Positions 35,201-43,428 of a stretch of 45,872 bases of DNA are shown here, piece by piece. Origin of the DNA: an uncultured Ruminococcus sp. (GTDB taxonomy: Bacteria; Bacillota; Clostridia; Lachnospirales; Lachnospiraceae). The stretch spans positions 1-45,872 of the forward strand of contig USFD01000016.1 in assembly GCA_900553885.1 (NCBI GenBank), read 5' to 3'. A model generated the notes under the pieces. That model was not told the DNA's origin. It saw nothing but the letters and a program-made list of their open reading frames with translations, and searched no databases. A program made the position numbers and the translations under genes. Within the stretch, counting starts at the first letter, position 1, and every line of letters begins with the position of its first letter.

Positions 35201-35714
35201 GGGACACGCGCTGCTGTGCTGGAAGAACGGAGAAACACCGGCTTATCTTACAATCGTGGCCAGGGCGGATCACGGCGGATACATGCAGCAGGAGAGCTCG
35301 GAAGACAAAGGCGTGTATACGAAAGCGGAACTGCTGGGGCGGATCCGGACCGCCCTTGCCGGGAGAGCCGCGGAAATCGTCTGCTACGGGGAGGAGGAAG
35401 GCATCACGACCGGCGCCAGCGGGGATCTTCAGACCGCGACCGGTCTGGCAAAGTATATGATCTGCTCCTGCGGCATGGACGAGGAGGCAGGGATGTGCGT
35501 CATCGGAAGAGAAGAGCTCGGCGCGTCCGGTATGAACGAAACGATACGGAAAAAAATAAATAAGATCCTTGCGGCGGAATTAAAGAATGCGGAAGCCGTT
35601 ATCCGGGAAAACAGGGAGCTCCTGGATACACTTGCGGAAGTACTCATGAAAGAGAATCACATTGACGGAAACCGCATCAGGCAGATCTTTGAAAGTTCAG
35701 GGAAATCAGAATAA
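32262..35714 (+). CDS. Clp_N/ClpA-type AAA + FtsH-type AAA-M41 metalloprotease chimera
   Basis: The 1150-residue protein combines two protease-ATPase families. Residues 1-140 resemble a Clp N-domain (two helical repeats, each with a T-A-E/D-x-x-L helix). A ClpA/B D2-like AAA module follows: Walker A GPPGVGKT (242-249), Walker B LLLFDEIEKAH, ILTTNAG sensor. Residues about 515-655 look like a receiver-type Rossmann fold without clear phosphoacceptor signature. Then comes an FtsH-type AAA: GPPGTGKT (753-760), ILFIDEIDAIG, RRFDRRI arginine-finger region. An M41 peptidase closes it, with zinc motif HEAGH (978-982) and third ligand Asp1055 in GASGD. FtsH's N-terminal TM helices are absent, so it should be soluble. 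It presumably unfolds and degrades proteins using ATP. Two YbjN-like genes follow at 32 and 18 bases. Confidence 0.92.
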   Translation: MSEIAKSSLLEYILENAKEHAKRDGRRTTAEYVLFECFEACVLYGDRTAEKPGIEKDEIRRVKELFEGNGIDNDTCIRILENLKKQESSYMDGVMYSKLLMNAQLQAEKENAASLTADRILQAILNEPSQIIRDALQNWEEADIDDELPWDVDDMDLLWSADKGRDPDSESGKKEQDSTFKEAKFLKDLTGQVKEMQSVLSDRVLGQEHAVSTFVSGYFQSQIMLRSDPCRTKPGATFLFAGPPGVGKTFLAESAAEVLRLPFCRFDMSEYTDSGAVTEFSGADPTFRGAKAGNVTSFVYDNPKCLLLFDEIEKAHIDIIHLFLQILDAGRLRDNFMNKEVSFRDAVIILTTNAGRRLYEGSREKNLSGIPRKTIIRALQEDVSPRTRMPAFPAAICSRFAAGNVVMFNHMEAHILRGIAQRKLRESAAAVSMAFGLEIGLDKDMATALLFSEGGNADARMITGRAETFLNAELFELFRLMASESSSYQIDRLKKIRLSVNLSESDPEITELFYPKRQKDILVFAPEKTLQGEAVRSDKCVLHAACEPEEAGKILKQEDIAAVFIEPAVEGGSAGKKYLNIEDISSPYMEFYRYICTSQMSVPVYILQTGETVLSEEEKVSFMRTGARGICISEKGKLAEKIAEVCERLHQQESMDTLARYNKVLSFDSAQQILDDGETAEISFINFSLGYALDADDRKKVLADVSKPDLTFDQVIGAEDVKEELKFFADYLKHPRKYVKKGLRPPKGVLLYGPPGTGKTMLAKAMAAEADMTFITAEGGQFLKKYVGEGPEAVHDLFRTARKYAPAILFIDEIDAIGKPRTSDRSQNIGSEVLNALLTEMDGFRNVEAASVFVLAATNFDVTGNGSACLDGALVRRFDRRIKVELPNSDERRQFLEMKCCSGSAFSVSREKIDNIVSRSTGMSLALLDSVLELSQRSAVRCQSDCVTDEILEEAFETYNSGREKKWDPRQLERTARHEAGHALLCWKNGETPAYLTIVARADHGGYMQQESSEDKGVYTKAELLGRIRTALAGRAAEIVCYGEEEGITTGASGDLQTATGLAKYMICSCGMDEEAGMCVIGREELGASGMNETIRKKINKILAAELKNAEAVIRENRELLDTLAEVLMKENHIDGNRIRQIFESSGKSE

Positions 35715-35746
35715 ATCAATAAAAACAGAAAAAGGAGGTTGAAAGG

Positions 35747-36220
35747 ATGGCAACATACCAAAAGGAAGCGGAACAGACTTTTGATACTTTCTGCGGTTTT
35801 CTGGACCATATCGGATGGAAGTACAGGGGAGACAGGAATAGCCTGGGGATAACGGCCGGAGCGGCCGGAGAGGATATTCCAATGGATATTATCCTGAAAT
35901 TCAACCCGGATATCGGACGTCTTTTCCTGATGTCCGAGATGCCGGTGACTATGAAGGAAGAAAAAAGGATTGACGCCGCGCTTGTTATTAATGAATTCAA
36001 TAAAGACAAGAAACTTGGCGCCTTTGATCTGGATTTTGAAAGTGGAAGAGTTTTCTTCAAAGTTACCCAGTGCTTCGTCGGATGCAGAGTGAGTGAAGAA
36101 CTGTGCCGTTTTCTCCTGCAGTTTTCGCTGAAGTTTATTGATGATTACAACGACAAGTTTGTGATGCTCAATAATGGCCTGATTTCGGCAGAACAGTTTC
36201 TGGCCGCTGTCAATTCATGA
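35747..36220 (+). CDS. YbjN-like protein (first of a tandem pair)
   Basis: The 157-residue product follows AAAGGAGGTTGA, the strongest ribosome binding site in the window. Its pattern matches the YbjN/type-III-secretion-chaperone-like fold: N-terminal helix, strand pair, the motif GEDIPM, a LFLMSEMPVTMKEEKR segment, then the helix INEFNKDKKLGAFDLD and a strand ending in CFVGCR. A C-terminal helix follows (FIDDYNDKFVMLNNG). Such proteins are thought to act as small dimeric chaperones or regulators. It sits 32 bases after the Clp-FtsH chimera, so an adaptor role in substrate delivery is a reasonable inference. No signal peptide or TM. Confidence 0.75.
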   Translation: MATYQKEAEQTFDTFCGFLDHIGWKYRGDRNSLGITAGAAGEDIPMDIILKFNPDIGRLFLMSEMPVTMKEEKRIDAALVINEFNKDKKLGAFDLDFESGRVFFKVTQCFVGCRVSEELCRFLLQFSLKFIDDYNDKFVMLNNGLISAEQFLAAVNS

Positions 36221-36238
36221 TTACCGGGAGGAAAAGAG

Positions 36239-36712
36239 ATGGATGAATCAAAAAAATATGAGAAAGCATTAAGTGTATATCATATACTGCTGACGACACT
36301 GGATGATATGAAGTGGAAATATGAGAAAAACGACAACGAGCTTACAGTGACATATACGGTGACAGGAGAAGACATACCGATGACGTTTCATATGATTGTT
36401 GATCCGGAACTGCAGGCTGTGCGCTGTTTCTCGTTTCTTCCGGTAACATTTCCGGAAGACAGACGGATCGACGGAGTGATTGCAGCATGTAATGCCGGCT
36501 ACGGTCTGTATGAGGGTAAATTTTTCTGCAATCTGCAGGATGGAAGGATTATTTTCAATTCAGCATCATGCTTTATGGGATGTGAAGTGGACGGATACTG
36601 GATTGCCGCGATGATGGGGCTGGCTCATCGGATGGTAGACGAGCAGAACGACAGATTTCTGATGCTGTCAAAAGGCATGATGTCGCTGCAGGATTTTATG
36701 ATAAAAATGTAA
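36239..36712 (+). CDS. YbjN-like protein (second of a tandem pair)
   Basis: A 157-residue paralogue of the preceding gene with identical length and the same landmarks: GEDIPM, FLPVTFPEDRRIDG, a helix with CNAGYGLYEGKF, a strand ending CFMGCEV and the C-terminal MVDEQNDRFLMLSKGMMS. The two differ at most other positions, so the duplication is old and probably functional. GGGAGGAAAAG precedes the start. A strong terminator 15 bases downstream closes the unit. The pair might form a heterodimer, as YbjN-fold and type III chaperones dimerise (family knowledge; not shown here). Confidence 0.75.
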   Translation: MDESKKYEKALSVYHILLTTLDDMKWKYEKNDNELTVTYTVTGEDIPMTFHMIVDPELQAVRCFSFLPVTFPEDRRIDGVIAACNAGYGLYEGKFFCNLQDGRIIFNSASCFMGCEVDGYWIAAMMGLAHRMVDEQNDRFLMLSKGMMSLQDFMIKM

Positions 36713-36726
36713 ATCTATGAAAAGAC

Positions 36727-36769
36727 GGCGGAAGTGTTTCTATCCGGAAGAGGACGCTTCCGCCTTTTT
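36727..36769 (+). terminator. Intrinsic terminator after the YbjN pair
   Basis: GGCGGAAGTG pairs with CGCTTCCGCC (one G-T pair) and is followed at once by TTTTT. Confidence 0.88.
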
Positions 36770-36820
36770 CTGTCTGAAAAGCAGTTTCGGCAGATGATAG
36801 CAAAATACAGGTATCTGTTG

Positions 36821-36826
36821 TATAAT
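36821..36826 (+). promoter_or_regulatory. Probable -10 of the kinase unit promoter
   Basis: A perfect TATAAT (36821-36826) lies 53 bases before ATG 36880, just after the terminator. The matching -35 (TAGCAA, 17-base spacer) is poor. Confidence 0.45.
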
Positions 36827-36879
36827 CGAAATGTATGAATTTGGTTTGAAGAAATGTGCATCTGCACCAGGAGGGGACT

Positions 36880-37419
36880 ATGCGGAAAGCGAAAAAGAAA
36901 GCCACAGTTGTACAGGCATACAGACTCGGGGAAGAGAGTGATATGGTGGAAGAACTGACGGCAGAAGGAGAAATTAAAGTTAAGGGCGACGGCAGTTTTG
37001 AGGTGTTTTCCCAGGAGGCAAAAGACGGGGCCGGAGAGATCGCGCATACAGGGGACTACATCAAGCTGGATTCTTCCGGGAAACCCTATCCCAACAGCGC
37101 GGAATTTTTTGAAAAAAACCACAGACATCTGGCCCGGGAATTTTATGAACAGAAGTCAAAGGTTTTTCCGGTCTGGATGGCCGGGGACGACATGTGCCCG
37201 GAGATAAAGTTTCTTATAGAGCATAAACAGCTCACATTCCATGAGGACGACCCGGAAAAGTATTTTCAGGCTCCTCTGTGGGGCGCAGACCTGTCGGCGG
37301 GAAAAGATGCGGTGATTGTATTTTACAGTATAGAGAGGGACGAAAACGGGGAGATCCGTGACGCAGAGTTTAATTTTGTGGCCCGTGATGAGTTTGATAA
37401 GACATACGAGCTTCTGTAG
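36880..37419 (+). CDS. Hypothetical protein with a GDY motif
   Basis: Family not recognised with confidence. Start set at ATG 36880, after CAGGAGGGG; the in-frame GTG at 36856 precedes that site. The 179-residue product begins with a lysine-rich stretch and has no signal or TM. It contains the short motif IAHTGDYIKLDSSGKPYPN (about residues 60-78), reminiscent of small PGDYG-type domains of phage and accessory genes, then an aromatic/acidic alpha-beta region ending in IVFYSIERDENG and FNFVARDEF. First gene of the four-gene kinase-nuclease unit, 74 bases before the baseplate-like gene; a TATAAT at 37457-37462 in that gap could give an extra internal start. Confidence 0.75.
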   Translation: MRKAKKKATVVQAYRLGEESDMVEELTAEGEIKVKGDGSFEVFSQEAKDGAGEIAHTGDYIKLDSSGKPYPNSAEFFEKNHRHLAREFYEQKSKVFPVWMAGDDMCPEIKFLIEHKQLTFHEDDPEKYFQAPLWGADLSAGKDAVIVFYSIERDENGEIRDAEFNFVARDEFDKTYELL

Positions 37420-37493
37420 CGGCTTTCATTGAAAAAAGAAAAAGTACAGAAACAGATATAATAAATTTTGAAGGAGAAAGTGAGGAGAAACAG

Positions 37494-39443
37494 ATGACAG
37501 ACCATCGCGTATTTTCCGGATATACTGAAAAGATTGACGAGCAGAGAAAAGCCTGGTATGAACAGCTTGCCGGGAAGCGGCTTGAATGGGAGGAACTTGC
37601 TTCGGCCGGATCCACCAATGAAGTTCTTGGAAAGCTGGAACCGGTTCCGCTGTATCAGTATCTTGTAAATTACCTTCTGTATGTGTGGGAGAAAGGAGAA
37701 AACCGGGAAATCCGGTATGACCAGATGATTTCAGATCTGACAGACCGGGTGGCGGATGCTTTTAAGAAAAACGGCATGCCGGAAGAAAAGTGCGCGAAGG
37801 CTCATGTCAGAGATATGCTTACGACCGAGTGGAGCAGAGAATGGGATAGTTTTGAGAGAGCTGCCAGCAGCCGTGTGTTTGAACTGGGGCTGGGCCTGGG
37901 GCTCCCGGCGGATGACGTGGAGCAGCTTCTGCAGAAGGCGGTCAGAAGAGCGGGATTTAATTACTATGATCCGGAAGAACTGATTATATACTGTGCTTTG
38001 AAATTCTGCAGAAAAGACCATTACAGGTGTGCGCGGGCCATGCTGCGGGATTACAGACAGGCTGTTCCGATGCAGGGAAAAGAAAGGAACGCGCGGTTTG
38101 GAGACACATCGGAAGTGCGGGATCAGATGCTGGAGATGCTTGAAGGCGGCGTGGAGGACGGCAGACTCTACAGCACAGATACATATGAACCAGGAACGCT
38201 GAACCCCGGACTGGCAGACTTTTTCTCCCGGCATAAGGCGTTGCTGCCGGAAGTGAGAACCGCGGCAGTTGTTTTCGAAGAACTTCTGGAAGAATTCATT
38301 GAAGCACACAGGAAAGATATTCTTGACTTCAAAAGCACTGACCGGGGCAGTGAAGAGTATGCCAAAGCAGCGCTGCAGGTTGAGTATGATGCGGAGAGAG
38401 AAATAAAGCTTCCGGCAGGAACAACATTTTACGCGTTAAAAGGAAAAGAAAAGAGAAGAGTCGGATTTGTGATGGAAAATGATGCTCTCCTTCCCGGACG
38501 GGAGGACATTGAGGTTGAGCTGCCGGTAAAGGGAACAGAGCCGCAGGTGATATGCCTGGCAAAGAAGACAACTCCCGGGTATGTGGGGAAAATGACGGAA
38601 ATGATTCCGGAAGAGCGGGCGCTTAAGGCAGGAGTTATGCGGGCCTATACGTCCACTACCCTGAAATATACAGGAAACCCTGGTGATAAACGGCCGGCGA
38701 AAGGCACCATATGCGCGGTGTGCAGTCCGGGGACAGAACTGCCGGCAGGAACTTTGTTTACACATGACGGATTTGCCTACGCCATAGAAACGGAATGCAG
38801 GGCGGCAGCCCGGGCAGACGTTCCCGTCCGTTCAGAACATCCCTGCCGTAAAGGAGAGAAGATTGCGGAGACCGGGGAAATCCGGCATATGGACAATCCT
38901 CCGGAGGGCATACTTTCTGTCACAAACAGAAAGCCGGTCAGCAGAAAAGAACAGACAGAGAAAATATCAAAAGAATTGTTCCGGGACTTTCTGTATGTAA
39001 AAAACGCTGAACGGCTGGGAGCTGACGAAAGGCAGATTGACAGAACGCTGCTCGGACACTGGTTTACGGAGACAGAGATTACCAGCGTTCGGTTTTCAAA
39101 TATCCGGAAACAGGCAGATGAAAAATCAAAAATGACCAGGGCAAAGATGGAACGCCCGGAGGTTCGCAGATGCGATATTATTACAATGGCCTTTCTGAAT
39201 TTCTGCGCGGACACGGATGATGAGCCGGACGGGTATCTGATAGAGGCAGATTCCGAAGCGGTGTACCAGGATTTCGTGCGTTATGTGAATCAGAGGCTCA
39301 GAAAATGCGGCATGATGCCCTTCTATCTCCAGAATCCCTATGAATATCTGCTGGCATATCTTATACAGACTGACACACCTGTTGATTCTCTGAGGAATAT
39401 GTGGAAAATCGTAAATGCGGGAAAGGAAGAAACGGATGACTGA
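37494..39443 (+). CDS. Protein with helical N-terminus and baseplate-J-like C-terminal half
   Basis: The 649-residue product starts after GTGAGGAG. The first half (1-290) is helical and unrecognised. From about 300 the sequence looks like the phage/contractile-injection baseplate J beta domain. A P-A-G-T-T-F start near 306 is repeated as LPAGTLFTHDGFAYAIET near 416; this is followed by a VPVRSEHPCRKGEKI turn and GILSVTNRKPVSRKEQTE (about 471-488), matching the family's G-x-x-SVTN-x-x-x-x-x-G-x-x-x-E end. The remaining 150 residues are helical. No tail tube, sheath or other baseplate gene is nearby, so the fold may be reused. The 3' end overlaps the kinase gene by eight bases, indicating coupled translation. 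The fold call is by pattern only. Confidence 0.75.
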   Translation: MTDHRVFSGYTEKIDEQRKAWYEQLAGKRLEWEELASAGSTNEVLGKLEPVPLYQYLVNYLLYVWEKGENREIRYDQMISDLTDRVADAFKKNGMPEEKCAKAHVRDMLTTEWSREWDSFERAASSRVFELGLGLGLPADDVEQLLQKAVRRAGFNYYDPEELIIYCALKFCRKDHYRCARAMLRDYRQAVPMQGKERNARFGDTSEVRDQMLEMLEGGVEDGRLYSTDTYEPGTLNPGLADFFSRHKALLPEVRTAAVVFEELLEEFIEAHRKDILDFKSTDRGSEEYAKAALQVEYDAEREIKLPAGTTFYALKGKEKRRVGFVMENDALLPGREDIEVELPVKGTEPQVICLAKKTTPGYVGKMTEMIPEERALKAGVMRAYTSTTLKYTGNPGDKRPAKGTICAVCSPGTELPAGTLFTHDGFAYAIETECRAAARADVPVRSEHPCRKGEKIAETGEIRHMDNPPEGILSVTNRKPVSRKEQTEKISKELFRDFLYVKNAERLGADERQIDRTLLGHWFTETEITSVRFSNIRKQADEKSKMTRAKMERPEVRRCDIITMAFLNFCADTDDEPDGYLIEADSEAVYQDFVRYVNQRLRKCGMMPFYLQNPYEYLLAYLIQTDTPVDSLRNMWKIVNAGKEETDD

Positions 39444-42400
39444 AAAAAAGGAAAGAGCGGCCCTGAACAGAGGGGATGAACTGGAACTGACCTTCCGCGC
39501 CATGGGCGGACAGGTATATATGCAGAAAGCGGTGATTGAGGAACAGATCGGGAGGGGAGCTTCCTGTCTTACCTATATTGTCAGGCTCTTTTCAGATGAG
39601 AAACACAGTTCCAAGATGATTATGAAAGAATTCTATCCCCTTCCGGAGGGGACAGGTTTTCAGATAGAAAGAAGAGGAACGAAACTATGCGCTTCCGGAG
39701 ACGAGAAAGGCAGGGAAAGATACCGGGAGCTTAAGGAGAGATTCCGACAGTCCTTCCAGCTGCAGAATGCGCTTTCTGACAGCGGGGCGATGGAAGTTAT
39801 GGTACGGCCGTACCATCTGGCGGAGTTCGGAGATTCCCTTTATATATTAAGCGATATGCATCTGGGGACAATCCTTGCCCGCTCGAAAGTAAAGAGTCTG
39901 TCGGAAAAACTGTGGCTGATATACAGAACCGCAGAGGCTGTGGAGCTTCTCAATGAACAGGGATACCTGTATATGGACCTGAATCCTTCGAATATTCTGT
40001 GGATCCCCTCCCAGCAGTCTGTAAAGCTTTTTGACGTGGACAGTATGATTCCCTGGCACAATCTGGAGCAGATTCATCATATCCGCGTGACCCGTCCCTA
40101 TACACCTCCGGAGCTGGAGGAACTGGAGGAGTGGTTTGATATTAATAAAGAGGCCTTCCTGAAACCTACATGGGATGTTTACTGCCTCGGACTTATCTTT
40201 TTTCAGCTTCTGACCGGAAGGTTCCCTACAGAAGAGGATCTGAAGACCGGATACGGAAAGGAATACGAGGTGGAACAGATCTGTATGCAGGCAGGATGTG
40301 AAGAGCCGGAGACAGCTGCGTTTATGAAACGGATCCTGGCAAGATCACTGAGCCGGAAGTTCCGGGTGAGATATTCTTCGGCGGGAGAGATGTGCGGCGA
40401 TCTGAATCAGCTCAAGAAGATGCTGGACGCTCAGGAATTTATTCCAAAGAAAGAGTACGCCAGAGCCAATGATCTGATGCAGTCCTACCATATCCTTGAA
40501 AAATGGCCGGTTTACCGGTATACCCGCCGGGAGGAAGGCCGGGAAATTCTGGACATGGCAGTATGCGGAAACCAGCCTGTGCGGGAAGCCTTTTTCAAAG
40601 CGGCCTTTTCCTGTGTGCATATGCCGGGTATGCTGCTGAGAATCCGTCTGTACGCGGACGATGTATCCGGTTTCATGGAGAAAATAAAAAAGGAGAATCC
40701 GGCATTTGTAAGGACCGTTCATATCTATCAGGAAGACAGATGTGTCTGGGGTGAGGAAGAACGAAGGAATGCAGGACTGCTCATCTGTGAAGAGCCGATG
40801 GCGGAGATCCGGCTGTATGAAAAGAGTCAGGAGGAAATGCTGGCCAATGGCGGCGCATTTATAAGAGAGATTCCGTCTCCTTATGTACTCCTGCTGCGGA
40901 AAGACAGGAGAGACGGTGAACTTCTCTTAAACGGCGTGTCAGAGCCGGTGCTGAATGCGGAATGGAAATGCTCATACTATAATGAGGAATTATTCGATAC
41001 CAGGATAATGAAGTGGGCGCTGAACGTGCATGATTTCTATTATCGCGGCACACATGAACGGGCGTCAAAAGAGGAAGTGCGGCAGACATTTGAAAACGAT
41101 ATTTATAATCTTGATTCCTCTATGCGAAGCGCATTGTCGGTAAAGTACAAACTGGGGGCAGCAGGAGCAGATACGGAAGACACTGATCCGGCGGAAGAGT
41201 TTTACCGGAGAGTGCTTTCGCCGGAAACGGGGAACAGAGAACTGTTTGATCTTCTGAGTGATCAGGAGCATCTGAGCTGGTGTGCGTTTATGGTGATCAA
41301 CGGATGGGATCTGCCGGATGAAAGCGAAATCGGACAATACGCGTTTTCGGGGAAAAACGATTTTAAGGACAGGGAACGGCGTCTTCATCCGTGTCTCGTC
41401 TCAAGCAGACCCGGAAACCGTCTGAAAGATATGGAACGGAAAATCTGGAACAGACAGAAGCTGAGCAAGACTGTTACAGCCGGGCTGGATGATCTTGAGC
41501 AGATGTGCCTGAAGCTTCATCGGATCGCGGGAAATAAGGCGAAAGAGATCCGTCCGGAAGTAAACCGCCTGTGCGGACAACTGGCCCGGAAACTGGCGCG
41601 GTACCACAGCGGGGAGGCGGACGAGGCGTTCCGCTGGCTTATGACAGTGAAAGAGAGAGTCTATGCAGGAGAGAGCAACGCGGAGCTTGTATGGAAGCAG
41701 GCGGCGGATCAGCTGCGGCAGTGCTGCGTCAGAGTGTGCGGACAGGACAGAAGTGTCCGGGAGTATCTGGATGAAATCTGCAGAAAACTTGCCGTGGTGC
41801 ATGAATACAATGCGTACCACGATTATAAAAGATCAGACGAGGATATTATACGGGGAATTCCGCGGCTTCTTTCGGCCGGAACGATACGGACTGTGATCAG
41901 GCCTTATCTTCAGGGCAGAGAAAACGGCTGGAAAAACATACTGTCTTCCCTTTTCCTGGAACCGGAGAAACTGGTCTTTGTGCCGGTGGAGGACGGGATG
42001 ATTGACACAGAGTTTTATGAAACTTTTCTGCGATACCGGGGGTGCGGCACCGGAATATCTGTCTGTAGTCTGAGTGACGCCGCAGCATACAGCAGCGCGG
42101 TAATTGATGTTACAGGATTCGATGCAAAAGAACTGTACCGGATCCGGAAATATTCCGAGGATTATCACATACCGTGTGTTATGGTTAAGGACCGCAGGCT
42201 TCTGGGACTGGATGACCCTGTGGTGGAAATGTACGCGCGTCAGATTCACCTGACTGTGGAGGAGACTTTTTATCTGTTCCGGGCATATATGGATTCGGAT
42301 AAAAAGGAAAATGCGATTCTTGGGCTGAGTTCGCGTTACCGGGGCCTGTGGGGCGCCTATACGGAGCTGGGTCCGTGGAAGTGGAAGAACCTGATTGAAC

Positions 42401-43428
42401 AGCTTGTACGGATTGAGAGGGAAAATACCGTTGTTTTTAGTACCGGTGAATCCGGAAGAAGGAAATCCTATAAAACGGTTCCTGTCAGCGGAACCGCTCT
42501 CATTTATACAGGACTGGATCTTGTATTTGAGCAGTGCCGTGAAAACGGCCTGATCTTTTCCTACTGGCTTCCGGGCCCGGAAGATGATCTGCCTGCGGAA
42601 TTTACTGCAGACAGCGCGGAGACGGCAAAAATTCTGGAGAGCCTGATTCTGCAGGCAGACAGTGAACCTATGAAGCATCGGTATGTTTTCGGACGGAAGG
42701 AAAAGATACGGCGCCCGTTGGAAGGTCCGCAAACAGAATATTCGGTTAAGGACCGGACTTTATATGTCCGCGCCGTACAGAAAAGGAAAGAGCTGAGAGA
42801 TCCTTCAGGGGAACAGGAGGATCTGGCGGAAGTCCTGAGGGAAGGTCTGTGTATGCTGGAAGAATATGGACGGAAAGGAAGCGGCGGACGCCAGAATCTC
42901 ATTCAGAATCTGAAGATCAGTGAGAAGGATGAAGAAATTGATTTTACGTTTAAATATGCTTCTGATGCGGTGAAAGCATGCCTTTCAAGAGAAGGAAATA
43001 TTCTGGAGGCAATGATTTATTTTACGTGTCTGGAAATGGGGATTTTTGATGATCTGAACATCAACTCGGAATTCAGCTGGAACCTGGAAGAGGGAACAGC
43101 AGGGGAAGAACAGCCGGTGAATAATGAGATTGATATTATAGGCACGAAAGATCTGAGGACATATTTCATATCGGCAAAAATGACGGTGCCGGAGACTGCG
43201 CATCTGATGGAGATTAAATATTTTGCAGATCATTTCGGTATCGATGGGCAGGCGGTACTTGTGACTTCCAACAGCCGTACGGCAGATGATTCTTCGTCGA
43301 GACCGGTCAGCAAAGAGGAGAGAAGCCGGCTGATGGGAGTCAGATATATTAACAGAACCGTAATTGATGAAGGCCGGCTTGGTGATGTGATAAGAGAAAT
43401 TGTAGAGGAAAAGAGGGTGAAGATATGA
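39436..43428 (+). CDS. Protein kinase fused to Rossmann, RyR-like, CARF-like and DUF1887-type nuclease domains
   Basis: Start at ATG 39436 (AAAGGAAG upstream), overlapping the previous gene by eight bases. The 1330-residue protein begins with a Ser/Thr-type kinase (30-330): G-loop GRGASC (39-44), Lys64 (MIMKEF), catalytic loop YMDLNPSN (D181, N186) and FDVD (D200), so catalysis looks possible. Residues 369-430 resemble the nucleotide-binding Rossmann domain of the next gene; about 555-650 carry EHLSWCAFMVINGWDLP and LHP, like its RyR domain. A helical stretch leads to a CARF-like region (838-955: FLEPEKLVFVP, VIDVTGF, LTVEETF). A PD-(D/E)xK nuclease of Card1/Can2 type ends it: Glu1191, Asp1233 (NEIDIIG), Ser1246-x-Lys1248. 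Cytoplasmic. No CRISPR locus is present. Domain calls after the kinase rest on pattern matching. Confidence 0.85.
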   Translation: MTEKKERAALNRGDELELTFRAMGGQVYMQKAVIEEQIGRGASCLTYIVRLFSDEKHSSKMIMKEFYPLPEGTGFQIERRGTKLCASGDEKGRERYRELKERFRQSFQLQNALSDSGAMEVMVRPYHLAEFGDSLYILSDMHLGTILARSKVKSLSEKLWLIYRTAEAVELLNEQGYLYMDLNPSNILWIPSQQSVKLFDVDSMIPWHNLEQIHHIRVTRPYTPPELEELEEWFDINKEAFLKPTWDVYCLGLIFFQLLTGRFPTEEDLKTGYGKEYEVEQICMQAGCEEPETAAFMKRILARSLSRKFRVRYSSAGEMCGDLNQLKKMLDAQEFIPKKEYARANDLMQSYHILEKWPVYRYTRREEGREILDMAVCGNQPVREAFFKAAFSCVHMPGMLLRIRLYADDVSGFMEKIKKENPAFVRTVHIYQEDRCVWGEEERRNAGLLICEEPMAEIRLYEKSQEEMLANGGAFIREIPSPYVLLLRKDRRDGELLLNGVSEPVLNAEWKCSYYNEELFDTRIMKWALNVHDFYYRGTHERASKEEVRQTFENDIYNLDSSMRSALSVKYKLGAAGADTEDTDPAEEFYRRVLSPETGNRELFDLLSDQEHLSWCAFMVINGWDLPDESEIGQYAFSGKNDFKDRERRLHPCLVSSRPGNRLKDMERKIWNRQKLSKTVTAGLDDLEQMCLKLHRIAGNKAKEIRPEVNRLCGQLARKLARYHSGEADEAFRWLMTVKERVYAGESNAELVWKQAADQLRQCCVRVCGQDRSVREYLDEICRKLAVVHEYNAYHDYKRSDEDIIRGIPRLLSAGTIRTVIRPYLQGRENGWKNILSSLFLEPEKLVFVPVEDGMIDTEFYETFLRYRGCGTGISVCSLSDAAAYSSAVIDVTGFDAKELYRIRKYSEDYHIPCVMVKDRRLLGLDDPVVEMYARQIHLTVEETFYLFRAYMDSDKKENAILGLSSRYRGLWGAYTELGPWKWKNLIEQLVRIERENTVVFSTGESGRRKSYKTVPVSGTALIYTGLDLVFEQCRENGLIFSYWLPGPEDDLPAEFTADSAETAKILESLILQADSEPMKHRYVFGRKEKIRRPLEGPQTEYSVKDRTLYVRAVQKRKELRDPSGEQEDLAEVLREGLCMLEEYGRKGSGGRQNLIQNLKISEKDEEIDFTFKYASDAVKACLSREGNILEAMIYFTCLEMGIFDDLNINSEFSWNLEEGTAGEEQPVNNEIDIIGTKDLRTYFISAKMTVPETAHLMEIKYFADHFGIDGQAVLVTSNSRTADDSSSRPVSKEERSRLMGVRYINRTVIDEGRLGDVIREIVEEKRVKI

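Noticed and set aside
36880..39443. Prophage or contractile injection system remnant
   Set aside because: Only one baseplate-J-like domain is present; there are no sheath, tube, terminase, portal, integrase or lysis genes in the window.
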